From CBDAQR01 sp965199055 (GTDB lineage Bacteria; Pseudomonadota; Gammaproteobacteria; Pseudomonadales; Halieaceae): DNA of 64,000 nt. The notes below the pieces were generated by a model, which did no database searches, was not told the DNA's origin, and was given only the letters and a program-made list of their open reading frames with translations. The stretch covers positions 186,001 to 250,000 of the forward strand of contig CBDAQR010000004.1 in the NCBI GenBank assembly GCA_965199055.1, written 5' to 3'. Shown one piece after another: positions 41,204 to 50,079 of this stretch; the stretch's first letter is position 1, and the number at the start of each line of letters is the position of its first letter. The position numbers and the translations under genes were made by a program.

Positions 41204-43683
41204 CCCGTAAAGTCGCGATTATTGCGCCGAGCCCTGTGCCCTTCACCATCGGCGGCGCGGAAAAGCTCTGGTGGGGGCTATTGGACGCATTCCGGCGCTA
41301 TACCGACTATGAGATTGAACTCGTCAAAGTACCCTCTCCCGAGCGCAACTTTTGCGATATCATCGACAGCTATTATTACTTCTCCAAGCTGGATCTGAAT
41401 CACTTCGACTTGGTGATCTCGACCAAGTATCCCGCCTGGATGTGCTGGCATGAGAATCACTGGGTATACCTGCAACACCGGCTGCGTGGGCTTTATGACA
41501 CCTATCCGCAGCATATGCCCCTGGAACCCGACTGGGTGGAGAACGGCGAGGACTGGCCAGACGAGCTGGTTCGCCTGGGCGAGCTGTTGGCAATGGAGCC
41601 GTGCGTGGAATACCGCGACGAGCTGTTTTCTGTCGTCGGCAACCTCAAGGCGCACCTGCCGGAACAGCAGTGGGAGGACTGGTTTGGTTTGCCGAGTCCG
41701 CTGGCGCGCAAGGTCACTCGCTGGCTGGACGACAGTGCGCTCGCGCCCGGCATGATCAAGAAGTTCATGGCCATCTCTCAAAATGTGGCAGACCGCGATG
41801 GTTATTTTCCGACCAATGTGCCGGTGCAGGTCATTCACCATCCCAGCGACCTCGTCCCCGCGGTGGATGCCGGCAGTGACTACTTTTTCACAGCGAGTCG
41901 TCTTGATGCTCCGAAGCGCCTGGATTTGCTGGTGCGCGCGTTCCGTGCCACCAAAACCGAAAAGCGACTGCTGATCGCCGGCACCGGGCCGCAACAGGAG
42001 GAACTGGAAGCACTCATCGGTGGCGATGAACGCATTGTTCTGCTGGGCCGCATCAGCGATGCGGTGATGCGCCGCTACTACAGTCGTGCCTGTTGCGTGC
42101 CTTATCTGCCACAGGATGAGGATTACGGCCTGATTACCGTAGAAGCCATGCAGGCAGGCAAACCGGTACTGACCTGCCCGGATACCGGCGGTGTGACCGA
42201 ATTGGTGGAAAACGGTGTCACGGGCTGGGTCGTGGAGGCGAGCGAAGCCGCTCTGGCAGAGGCGATAGATGCGATTGCCAGCAATACCGCTGGAGCGCGA
42301 GACATGGCGGCTGCCTGCCGAGAACGGGTAGCTGATATCAACTGGGAGGCGACGCTGGCAGGACTATTGGACGAGCGCGCTTGCCCGGATGCCAGTGGCT
42401 TTCCAGAGCAGGGCAAACCCAACCATATCCTGGTGCCGCTGACCTTTCCCGTGTATCCGCCCCGCAGTGGCGGCCAAAGTCGGGTGTTTCATCTCTATCG
42501 GCGCATCGCCCAATACGTTCCCGTGACCCTGCTGACCCTGTGTGGGGCCGAGGACGCACCATTGGACGGTGAGATCGCCCCTGGATTACGCGAACTACGC
42601 ATACCCAAGTCAGAGCAGCACCAGGCCGGAGAGAGGGCTGCTGAACGGAAAATTGATGCCTCGATTGCGGACCTCTATGCCATCGAGCACGTTCATGAAA
42701 CAAAGGATTATATATCCGCACTCAAACAACTTGCCGCCGCCTCGGAACTGGTGGTGGCCTCCCACCCCTACCTGTACCGGGCTATCCGCAGTGTCTACCG
42801 CGGCGCCGTCTATTACGAGTCGCACAATGTTGAGTACGACATGAAGCGCGACATCCTCGGTGACAGGGCGGGCGCAGCGGCGTGGCTTGATGTCATCGAG
42901 AGCACCGAGGGTGATTGCGCGCGGGAAGCGGTAGGTATTAGCGCCTGCTCTGAAGAAGATCGCGAGCGCCTCTCAGCCCTGTATGGCGTATCTACGGCGC
43001 AGGTAGCGGTGGTGCCCAACGGTGTATCGGCCCAGGAGGTTCCCAGAGTGGCGTCTGAAGCGCGTGCCCGGGTGGCGCGACGGCTGGGCGCGGAGCGGGG
43101 CTTTGCTGCACTGTTTGTTGGTAGTTGGCATGGCCCCAATATTGAGGCGGTGCAGTGGCTCATTGAACATCTGGCGCCGTCGCAGCCCGAGGTGAATTTC
43201 TGGATCGTGGGCAGTGTCTGCAATTTCTGGAAAAAAAGTGGGAATAAACCGCCACCTGCGAACGTCATATTGTTGGGTCAGCTCGATGAAGCCGATAAAA
43301 ACGCCGTGCTCAGCTGTGCCCAGATTGCTCTAAACCCAGTAATGACGGGGTCTGGCAGTAATCTGAAGATGGCTGAGTACGCAGTGGCGGGTTTACCGGT
43401 GTTAAGCACCCCTTTCGGGTGTCGCGGGCTGGAAGTACAGGATTTACCTGCGGTGCAGGTGGCAGAACTGGACGATTTCAATGATCAACTGACCCGGTTG
43501 ATTGAGAGAATCCGCTCTGGCACGGCAGAAGCAGGGGAGTCTGTAGGGAGAAAGGCGCTGATCGAGGCCTTTGACTGGGACGGTATCGCCGACGGGTATT
43601 TTGCCCACCTGGTGGATAGCTGCTCCGGACAAGGCGGATTTCAGGGTCTGGAAGAAGGAAAGGAGTTCAACCCCGTCGGCTAA
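41200..43683 (+). CDS. Fused double GT4 glycosyltransferase
   Basis: An 827-residue protein beginning at GTG within GTGA. Residues 1-395 are a complete GT4 enzyme (APSPVPFTIGGAEKLW; FTASRLDAPKRLDLLVRAF; QDEDYGLITVEAMQAGKPVL). Residues about 405-810 form a second GT-B unit (LVPLTFPVYPPRSGGQSRV; YYESHNVEYDMKRDI; LFVGSWHGPNIEAVQWL; MTGSGSNLKMAEYAVAGLPVL). Both halves keep a donor-site region, so the protein may add two sugars in succession, like bifunctional O-antigen polymerising mannosyltransferases. No membrane segment is seen. Last gene before the 392-bp non-coding gap. Confidence 0.86.
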   Translation: MTRKVAIIAPSPVPFTIGGAEKLWWGLLDAFRRYTDYEIELVKVPSPERNFCDIIDSYYYFSKLDLNHFDLVISTKYPAWMCWHENHWVYLQHRLRGLYDTYPQHMPLEPDWVENGEDWPDELVRLGELLAMEPCVEYRDELFSVVGNLKAHLPEQQWEDWFGLPSPLARKVTRWLDDSALAPGMIKKFMAISQNVADRDGYFPTNVPVQVIHHPSDLVPAVDAGSDYFFTASRLDAPKRLDLLVRAFRATKTEKRLLIAGTGPQQEELEALIGGDERIVLLGRISDAVMRRYYSRACCVPYLPQDEDYGLITVEAMQAGKPVLTCPDTGGVTELVENGVTGWVVEASEAALAEAIDAIASNTAGARDMAAACRERVADINWEATLAGLLDERACPDASGFPEQGKPNHILVPLTFPVYPPRSGGQSRVFHLYRRIAQYVPVTLLTLCGAEDAPLDGEIAPGLRELRIPKSEQHQAGERAAERKIDASIADLYAIEHVHETKDYISALKQLAAASELVVASHPYLYRAIRSVYRGAVYYESHNVEYDMKRDILGDRAGAAAWLDVIESTEGDCAREAVGISACSEEDRERLSALYGVSTAQVAVVPNGVSAQEVPRVASEARARVARRLGAERGFAALFVGSWHGPNIEAVQWLIEHLAPSQPEVNFWIVGSVCNFWKKSGNKPPPANVILLGQLDEADKNAVLSCAQIALNPVMTGSGSNLKMAEYAVAGLPVLSTPFGCRGLEVQDLPAVQVAELDDFNDQLTRLIERIRSGTAEAGESVGRKALIEAFDWDGIADGYFAHLVDSCSGQGGFQGLEEGKEFNPVG

Positions 43684-43799
43684 GGGGCACAATCTGAGGG
43701 AAACTGGCCAGAAATGGTTAATTTTTGAACAATTCGGGGCTTTCCAGTAGTGGTTTATCTGAAATGCCGAATATTCCCAAAAATCCCAATAAGAATGGT

Positions 43800-43828
43800 T
43801 TGACAGTGACTTACGGCCGATATATAAA
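43800..43828 (+). promoter_or_regulatory. Near-consensus sigma70 promoter of the surface-protein gene
   Basis: TTGACA at 43800-43805, exactly 17 bases, then TATAAA at 43823-43828. This is the best sigma70 match I noticed in the window (11 of 12 consensus positions with ideal spacing). It predicts a start of transcription near 43835 and strong, constitutive expression, in keeping with the biased codon use of the gene it serves. Confidence 0.75.
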
Positions 43829-43855
43829 CTTTCCCGTCAGGATTTGTATTCACTG

Positions 43856-44002
43856 ATGGCTGGACGTGCGCGAGCGGTATTGAGTGGTAGCTGTGCGGCT
43901 GGACCAGGCGTGGCAACAAACCTGGGCGGAAAGACTGGGGTTAATAACAATGAATCTGTGCTGTCTCGAGCGGTACGGATGTCTTTCTTCCCGCTGAACT
44001 GA
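43856..44002 (+). CDS. Possible 48-residue leader ORF
   Basis: ATG at 43856 opens a 48-codon frame ending in TGA at 44002, starting about 20 bases after the predicted transcription start. A cagga sequence lies 13 bases upstream, rather far for a ribosome site. The peptide (MAGRARAVLSGSCAAGPGVA at its start) has no recognisable domain, contains a cysteine and is basic. It could be a translated leader that tunes expression, or a chance ORF in a long 5' UTR. Confidence 0.25.
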   Translation: MAGRARAVLSGSCAAGPGVATNLGGKTGVNNNESVLSRAVRMSFFPLN

Positions 44003-44081
44003 ATTTTGGAGAGATCACAAAATTCATAATTTTTGCAAAAGTTAGTTTTAGATCTTTTTGGTCTTTTTTTAAAACTTGGAT

Positions 44082-47000
44082 ATGAGTGTCATGTCTATGG
44101 CTACCAACGAAGAAATCGTAGCAGCAGCACAGCAGTTATATGTGTCCTACTACGGTCGTCCGGCTGATCCCGAAGGTCTTGCCTTCTGGATTGAGTATTT
44201 CACTAACACAGACGATGTTGATCAGGCGCTGGTCGACTTCGGTACTTCTGACGAATACCTGGAGATTCTGGAAGATGCAGGCGATACGGAAGCCCTGATC
44301 AACCAGTTGTACCAGTTCATGTTCAACCGTGACGCTGACGAAGAAGGTCTGGCGTTCTACACGGATCTGCTGGACAGCGGTGAGTCTTCCCTGGCAGCGA
44401 TTGCCCTGGATATCGCCAACGGTGCCCAGAACGATGACGTCACTATTCTGAACAACAAGATTGGCGTAGCTAACAGCTTCACCGCTGACGTTGAAGCGAA
44501 CAGCTCTATTTACGCTGCTTCTGACATTCCGGGTGCCCAGGCGGTTCTGGATGTTGTTGATCTGAGCGACGAGTCTGTTGCGGCTGGTGAAGCAGCTTCT
44601 GCAGCCTTTGTTGAAGCTCTGCCCCAAGAGATTACGGGTGGCGAGTATACCCTGGATGAAGACAACCCGACTGCTGACTTTGTTGGCGCCACCGGTGCCG
44701 TTACGGTTACCCTCGACGGCGACAGCGACGAAGCCGACTTCGTGGTTAACCTGTCAAACTTTGACGACACGGTAATCCTGGAAGAGCTCAAGTCTGCAGC
44801 CCTGACTGACCCGGGTGGTATCGATACCCTCGACACCCAGGAGCACAGTGGTTCTGCCAACGTAAACCTGTTGACCGGTTCTTTTGCCATGATTGATGGC
44901 GCTGAGTCTTTCGGCGGCACGATCAGCGGCATTGAAAACGTTATCGGCACCGACGAGAACGACACCATCACCGGTGACAATGGCGACAACTCAATCTGGG
45001 GTCTTGACGGCGCGGACACCCTGAAGGGTGGCCTCGGTGACGATACCTTCTACTTTGAAGATCAGGACCAGATTGCCGACGACGGTACAATTCTGGCAAC
45101 AGTTGACGGTCAGACCGGTGACGACACGGTGGTATTCTCCGCTGATGCAGTAGACCTGTCTGCGGTTGTTGCCGCGCACCTCGCGGTTGAAAACCTGGTG
45201 CTGAGCAACGGTGACGGCGAAGACGAAGTTGAGCTGACCCTGGCTGCCGACGGCGGCACGGAAGTGAGCCTGGAAGACTTCGACTCTATCACCGGTTCAG
45301 ATGCTGACGATATGATCACCGTTGATGGCACTGCCATTGATATCAGCGGCGCAACGCTGACCAGCATTGACACCATCGTGGGTACCACGGCGGCGTCTAC
45401 GTTCACGATCGCTACCACCGACGGCGCACCTGCGCTGGTTCAGGATGCGGGTACCGACACGGATGCAACGCTGGTTCTTGCCAGCAAGTCGTCTACCACC
45501 TTTGATGTCGCGGGCCTGAGCCTGACCGATTTCAACCAGGTTGTTGGTAATGACAATAGTGGCGGTACTGACACGGAAGTGTTTGACACCGTTTGGCTGA
45601 GCAGTGCCCTTATTGCTGAGCTCGCTGGTAACAATGGCGATGACTTTGACGGCATCTTCGATCAACTCGACGACGTACAGGTCAGCGGTACCGACGTAGC
45701 GGTTCTGACCACGAACGTTGACTTCACCGCGATGGGTGCGGCGAACGAAGACGACCTTGGCCTCGCCACCGTTGAAATGGGTTCCGGTGTGACCACTGTG
45801 GTTGTCGACAACCTGGAAACGGTTGGCTTTAACAAGCTGGTCGGTGGCCTGGGTACTGAAGACACCCTGGTCGTGAATGGCCAGGACATGGACCTCACCG
45901 CTAAGACAGTATCTGCAGTTGAAAACATCGTGATCGATGTGGCCAGCGCCGATGCAGGTATGTTCGACGTGACCATCGATGAAGGCTCGCTGGTTGACAT
46001 CGCAACCATCAATGGTGAAGTGAACTTCATCGCTGATGTTACCGATGCCGGTGAAGCGAAAGGTTCAGTGGTTGACCTGGAAGGTGTTACCGTAACTGAT
46101 GGAGAAGACCTCTCCAGCAGCACCGACATCAGCACGTCAGCTGGTACTAACTGGGACGCCACAGCTAACCGCATCAGCATCTCCCAGGAAGGTCTCGACG
46201 GTTTTGCTAGCCTTGGTGCTGAATCTGGTCTGATCTCTCTGGCGGTTGACGGTGAGTTTGACCTGTCTAATGCAAACATCGATGCGCCTACTACGCCAGG
46301 TGCTGGCCAGACCGCGACTGCAGGTACTGGTGTGCAACTTGACGTTCTGGGTAGCGACAATGATGACACTGTAACTGGTGAAGATCCGGCCACGTTCCTC
46401 GCGAGCGCAGCTAGTCTTGGCCGTTACTTCAACTCTCTCGATGGCACCAATGGCTTCCAAGCCTCGGCAGATTACGATCTTGGCGATGGTAATGATTCGT
46501 TCAGCGGTGCAGCAACTTCGCTGAACGTTGGCGCGGGCAGCAACACGGTATCTGGTGCTCTGGTTACCGGTGACCTGACCCTGACGGATGGTGCTGCTTC
46601 AGCATCCAAGTCGGACGATGGCAACAACCTGGTAACCGGTGTAGTTGGCGGAACCACAACCGGTGGTTATGGCGATGACACTCTGATCGGTTTGTTCGGC
46701 GCAGAAAGCAGTACTCTAGCTGCAGCCAAAGCGACTATCCTGGGCGCTGGTAACGATTCCATCAAGGGTATCGTTAACGGTGATTACAGCACCAATACGG
46801 GAACCTCTGCCGAAGCTGGTGATCTCGGAAGCGGCGACGACTCCTTCACTGGTTTTACACCTGTTCTGGGTGGTGCGCTGGCGAACGCTCGTGGCAAGGA
46901 AGCTAACTCCGTTGTTAATGGCGGCTCTGGCGATGACACGCTGACAGCATTCACCAAGGGTGACAACCTGACCGGTGGCAGCGGTAATGACGTGTTCACC

Positions 47001-47711
47001 ATCTCTGGTATGGCGACTGGCCCGCAGTTTGTGGGTGAGGAAACCACCAACACGGGCGTGGTTGGCCGCTTTGGTACGGCTCTGGGTAATACGACAACTA
47101 ACCTGTTGGGTGTTACTCCTACCACGACGATCGGCGATGGTACGGCAGAGAACGCTACCAAGAACACTGGCGGTACTGCGTATACCATCAATGATTTCAA
47201 TGACGGTGTGCCGGATACGCTGCAGATTGACCTGGTGGGAACCTACACGACCGGTACTACCTTCACTGAGGGCAGGCAGGGTCTGACCGGCACCATTACC
47301 ATTACGACGGCTCTCGCAGACGCTCGTACGGAAAATGGTGGCGTGAAGATCATCAACCAGCAGGGTGACCTGATCACTATCGCTGAAGGTGAGGCGATCG
47401 GTTCTACCGTAACGCTGGAAGGCTTCTTCAACGCAGCAGCTGTAACGGCTTGGCTGAAGAACACTTCAATCGCTGGCACCAGCGATGGTGGTGTAGCGCC
47501 CGAGTATGCAAACACGACCTTCGTCTTGTTCGCGATGGGTCGTACCGCCGCAGGTACTGCAGCAGCCACTGACGGAGTGCTCAAAGCGTTCCTGATCACG
47601 GCTGACAGCGCCTCTTCCGGTACGGTAGCTACTGGTGAAGTTTCGACCATTGGTCTGGTTAACTTCAACGGTGGCAACATACCGACTGGCGGTGAGATCG
47701 TACTGATCTAA
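44082..47711 (+). CDS. Large acidic DUF4214/RTX surface (S-layer-like) protein
   Basis: A 1209-residue, strongly acidic protein with no cysteine that I can find. Two DUF4214 repeats occupy about 5-110 (QQLYVSYYGRPADPEGLAFW, then NQLYQFMFNRDADEEGLAFY). RTX-type calcium-binding nonapeptide clusters lie near 298-325 (GGLGDDTFY), 800, 860 (GGYGDDTLI), 945 (GGSGDDTLT) and 965 (GGSGNDVFT); the rest is Thr/Ser/Asp/Gly-rich beta repeat. No Sec signal is present; the C-terminus, ending GGEIVLI, fits a type I signal. Codon choice is strongly biased. ATGs at 44082, 44091 and 44097 are all possible starts. Export by the T1SS at 30940-35302 is likely. S-layer, as in Caulobacter RsaA, is the best guess; a giant adhesin or nuclease-type RTX protein is less likely, as no enzyme domain is seen. 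Confidence 0.82.
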   Translation: MSVMSMATNEEIVAAAQQLYVSYYGRPADPEGLAFWIEYFTNTDDVDQALVDFGTSDEYLEILEDAGDTEALINQLYQFMFNRDADEEGLAFYTDLLDSGESSLAAIALDIANGAQNDDVTILNNKIGVANSFTADVEANSSIYAASDIPGAQAVLDVVDLSDESVAAGEAASAAFVEALPQEITGGEYTLDEDNPTADFVGATGAVTVTLDGDSDEADFVVNLSNFDDTVILEELKSAALTDPGGIDTLDTQEHSGSANVNLLTGSFAMIDGAESFGGTISGIENVIGTDENDTITGDNGDNSIWGLDGADTLKGGLGDDTFYFEDQDQIADDGTILATVDGQTGDDTVVFSADAVDLSAVVAAHLAVENLVLSNGDGEDEVELTLAADGGTEVSLEDFDSITGSDADDMITVDGTAIDISGATLTSIDTIVGTTAASTFTIATTDGAPALVQDAGTDTDATLVLASKSSTTFDVAGLSLTDFNQVVGNDNSGGTDTEVFDTVWLSSALIAELAGNNGDDFDGIFDQLDDVQVSGTDVAVLTTNVDFTAMGAANEDDLGLATVEMGSGVTTVVVDNLETVGFNKLVGGLGTEDTLVVNGQDMDLTAKTVSAVENIVIDVASADAGMFDVTIDEGSLVDIATINGEVNFIADVTDAGEAKGSVVDLEGVTVTDGEDLSSSTDISTSAGTNWDATANRISISQEGLDGFASLGAESGLISLAVDGEFDLSNANIDAPTTPGAGQTATAGTGVQLDVLGSDNDDTVTGEDPATFLASAASLGRYFNSLDGTNGFQASADYDLGDGNDSFSGAATSLNVGAGSNTVSGALVTGDLTLTDGAASASKSDDGNNLVTGVVGGTTTGGYGDDTLIGLFGAESSTLAAAKATILGAGNDSIKGIVNGDYSTNTGTSAEAGDLGSGDDSFTGFTPVLGGALANARGKEANSVVNGGSGDDTLTAFTKGDNLTGGSGNDVFTISGMATGPQFVGEETTNTGVVGRFGTALGNTTTNLLGVTPTTTIGDGTAENATKNTGGTAYTINDFNDGVPDTLQIDLVGTYTTGTTFTEGRQGLTGTITITTALADARTENGGVKIINQQGDLITIAEGEAIGSTVTLEGFFNAAAVTAWLKNTSIAGTSDGGVAPEYANTTFVLFAMGRTAAGTAAATDGVLKAFLITADSASSGTVATGEVSTIGLVNFNGGNIPTGGEIVLI

Positions 47712-47722
47712 TAGCGCTTCAA

Positions 47723-47744
47723 GAGCACCCCTCTGTGGGTGCTC
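47723..47744 (+). terminator. First hairpin after the surface-protein gene
   Basis: Perfect 8-bp stem GAGCACCC/GGGTGCTC with a 6-base loop, followed by a loose pyrimidine stretch (tctactttct). It lies 12 bases after the stop and precedes a stronger terminator, forming a tandem stop. Confidence 0.6.
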
Positions 47745-47754
47745 TCTACTTTCT

Positions 47755-47788
47755 GGGGCCCCGGTAGCAATACCGGGCCCTTTTTTTT
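47755..47788 (+). terminator. Rho-independent terminator
   Basis: GC-rich stem GGGCCCCGGTA/TACCGGGCCC (one bulged C, GCAA tetraloop) followed by eight T residues. A textbook intrinsic terminator that ends the surface-protein transcript and insulates the sulfotransferase gene, which must therefore have its own promoter or depend on read-through. Confidence 0.92.
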
Positions 47789-47825
47789 AGATAAACTTGG
47801 TATTTTGCTTTACAGACTGATTGAC

Positions 47826-50078
47826 ATGCCCCCAGCTTCTAATCTGCCTATTAACACCCTTCGTGAATTGCATCGCAGTGGAGACTACGCTGCGATAGTC
47901 GGCGATGAGGTCGCAGTTGAGCCGGGTGATGAGGATACTGAGTCGTATTTGCTTTTCTCGCTTGCCCTGTTCATGAGCGGTGATACTCAACGCGCGCAGC
48001 CTATGTTAAAAAAGGCGGTCAGTGGCGCCGCTGAAAATCATGCCTGGCGCTCTGACCAGGCGCTGGCCAATCTTTTACTGGGCGATCTTTCAGCAGCGCT
48101 CGAGTTGCTGAGCACCGTCATTGATTCCAGTGAGGCCTGCGGCGTGGATTATGGCCGGCTGGCTGCGATCGCCACCGCGCAGGGTAATATGGAAGATGCG
48201 TCCGCCTATTACAGCGAAGCCGTCAATCGCGAGCCTGGTCGACATCAATGGCACTACAATCTCGCGGTAATTTACACTCGACGACAGCTCTATGAGGAGG
48301 CCCTGGAGCAACTGGACATGGCCTTGATGATTGAGCCCGATGATGAGCGAAGCCAAGCCGCCCGTCTGGCCGCCCTATCGGCATTGGACCGCACAGAAGA
48401 CGTGGTCGCTCAGCTGGAGGATAAGTTTCAGCAGAATCCCGAGGATTTGCTAAACCGCTTGTCTTACTCCAGAGCGCTTATGCTGGACGGACGCTGGTCT
48501 GACAGTTTGGCGGTGCTGAAGGAGCGAGAACAACCCATTGATGAGTTATTGCGCCTCAAGGAAGAAGATTCAGAGGCGTTCGAAGAGACAAAGCGCGAGC
48601 AAATTCAACTGCGTGGCTTGCGCGCGGAGTTTCTGCAGAAGCATTCGCGTTATCAGGCCGCCTATCGCGTGTGTGACGATATATTAGCGCTGGAGCCGGA
48701 AGAGCCGCTCCCAGTCCAGATCACCCGGCTGAGTGCCTTGGTAGAGATGGGACGAATTGAAGAGGCTGAAGAAGCCCTGGAACCCCTACTAGAGGAACAT
48801 CCAGAGAATAATCAGCTTAAGATCGCCCAGGCGAATCTGCTGAACGAAGACAACCGCTACCGGGAGGCTGAGTCGCTCCTGCGGGAATTGGTGGCAGTTT
48901 ATCCCGGTGATGCGGGCCTGTTGAGTAACCTGGGACAGACTCTGCTGTGGGTGGGCGAACTAGATGAAGCGGCGCGTTGCTTCGAGAAAGCCGGTGAGAT
49001 TAATCCCATGGCGCTCGCGCAAATTGTTAAAACACGGAAGATGCCGGAAAACCCGGCGTCTCTCGAACGAATGGAACGGATAGCTGACAACAAGACGCTG
49101 GCGCGTGAACCGCGAGCCAATATGAGTTTTGCGCTGGCCGAAATTTACGACAAGCAGAAGGATTTTGAGAAGGCCTACAACTATTTGGCTCAGGCAAACG
49201 AACTGACCAATCGAGACTTGAAGTACCGGCCTGAGCTATTCTCGAATCGGGTTGACGCCAATATAAAGATTTTCACGAACGAGTTTTTTGACTCCCTGCC
49301 CGGTATACGCGCGCCCGATCGTACACCGGTCTTCGTTGTCGGTATGCCTCGATCTGGCACCACGCTCACAGAACAGATTCTCTGCTCTCATCCCGATGTA
49401 TACGGGGCAGGAGAGCTGGATTTACTGCCGGTGCTCGTGCGACTAATGCCCAGGGTACTGAGGTCCAAACGCCTCCTTCCCGGCTGCATGCGATCTCTCA
49501 CGCCGGAGTTGCGTGAAGAAGCTGCGCGCTACTATCTGTTCGGCCTGGATCAACACGACAGGGAGATGCCCTTTGTGGTGGACAAGATGCCACACAATTT
49601 CATGAACCTTGGGTTGATCGCGTCCACGCTGTCCACTGCGAAAATCATTCATATCCAGCGCGATCCGCGGGATAACGCATTGTCAAACCTGCAGCAGAAC
49701 TTCAAAGCCAAAGATGGCGGTATGGGGTACGCCTTCAGCCAGGAGAATATTGGCCTTCAGATTAATGATTATCATCGAATGATGGTTCACTGGCGAGACG
49801 TGCTACCCATACCCATATTTGAGCTCACCTACGAGGAACTGGTGAGTGACCAGGAAGGCATGACGAGGGAGCTGCTCGATTTCATTGGCGTTGACTGGGA
49901 TGACAGTGTACGAGACTTTCACAAGACAGAAAGGGCGGTGCGCACGGCAAGCGTCTCTCAAGTGCGACAGCCAATCTACGCATCATCGAAACAGAAGTGG
50001 CGCAACTACGAGGAATACCTGGCGCCGCTCATTCAGACTTTAGAACCGGATATATTGGCGCCTTGGGACGCCCAGTGA
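47826..50078 (+). CDS. TPR-repeat sulfotransferase
   Basis: A 750-residue protein: TPR-like helical repeats over about 1-470, then a PAPS-dependent sulfotransferase domain. The 5'-phosphosulfate loop is PVFVVGMPRSGTTLTEQIL (about 500-518) and the 3'-phosphate region is IIHIQRDPRDNALSNLQQNF (about 610-630). The open frame begins at 47739, but that stretch overlaps the upstream terminator, so the ATG at 47826 is chosen. No signal peptide or membrane segment; cytoplasmic action on a glycan intermediate or protein is likely. TPR-sulfotransferases of this type occur beside surface-protein genes in marine proteobacteria. Acceptor unknown; the locus glycan or the RTX protein are candidates. Confidence 0.87.
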   Translation: MPPASNLPINTLRELHRSGDYAAIVGDEVAVEPGDEDTESYLLFSLALFMSGDTQRAQPMLKKAVSGAAENHAWRSDQALANLLLGDLSAALELLSTVIDSSEACGVDYGRLAAIATAQGNMEDASAYYSEAVNREPGRHQWHYNLAVIYTRRQLYEEALEQLDMALMIEPDDERSQAARLAALSALDRTEDVVAQLEDKFQQNPEDLLNRLSYSRALMLDGRWSDSLAVLKEREQPIDELLRLKEEDSEAFEETKREQIQLRGLRAEFLQKHSRYQAAYRVCDDILALEPEEPLPVQITRLSALVEMGRIEEAEEALEPLLEEHPENNQLKIAQANLLNEDNRYREAESLLRELVAVYPGDAGLLSNLGQTLLWVGELDEAARCFEKAGEINPMALAQIVKTRKMPENPASLERMERIADNKTLAREPRANMSFALAEIYDKQKDFEKAYNYLAQANELTNRDLKYRPELFSNRVDANIKIFTNEFFDSLPGIRAPDRTPVFVVGMPRSGTTLTEQILCSHPDVYGAGELDLLPVLVRLMPRVLRSKRLLPGCMRSLTPELREEAARYYLFGLDQHDREMPFVVDKMPHNFMNLGLIASTLSTAKIIHIQRDPRDNALSNLQQNFKAKDGGMGYAFSQENIGLQINDYHRMMVHWRDVLPIPIFELTYEELVSDQEGMTRELLDFIGVDWDDSVRDFHKTERAVRTASVSQVRQPIYASSKQKWRNYEEYLAPLIQTLEPDILAPWDAQ

Positions 50079-50079
50079 T

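Larger units (their letters stand above)
43684..44081 (+). other. Non-coding region and leader of the RTX surface-protein gene
   Basis: About 400 bases between the double glycosyltransferase and the surface-protein gene. It holds a near-consensus promoter (43800-43828), a 48-codon ORF (43856-44002) and a T-rich stretch just before the start codon. No terminator is clear for the upstream operon. The predicted transcript would carry an unusually long leader of about 245 bases, which in S-layer genes of other bacteria is associated with mRNA stability; that role is inferred here. Confidence 0.6.

Noticed and set aside
44051..44070. Weak hairpin (AGATC/GGTCT) followed by a run of T just before the surface-protein start, as an attenuator
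   Set aside because: The stem is only five pairs with one G-T pair; too weak to propose termination without transcript data.
45662..46393. Long minus-strand open frames opposite the RTX surface-protein gene
   Set aside because: They are low-complexity Ser/Thr/Val/Pro translations produced by the repetitive, codon-biased sense strand; no ribosome site or domain is seen.
47739..47825. Upstream extension of the TPR-sulfotransferase
   Set aside because: It would place coding sequence over a strong intrinsic terminator, and the added residues look unrelated to a TPR start.
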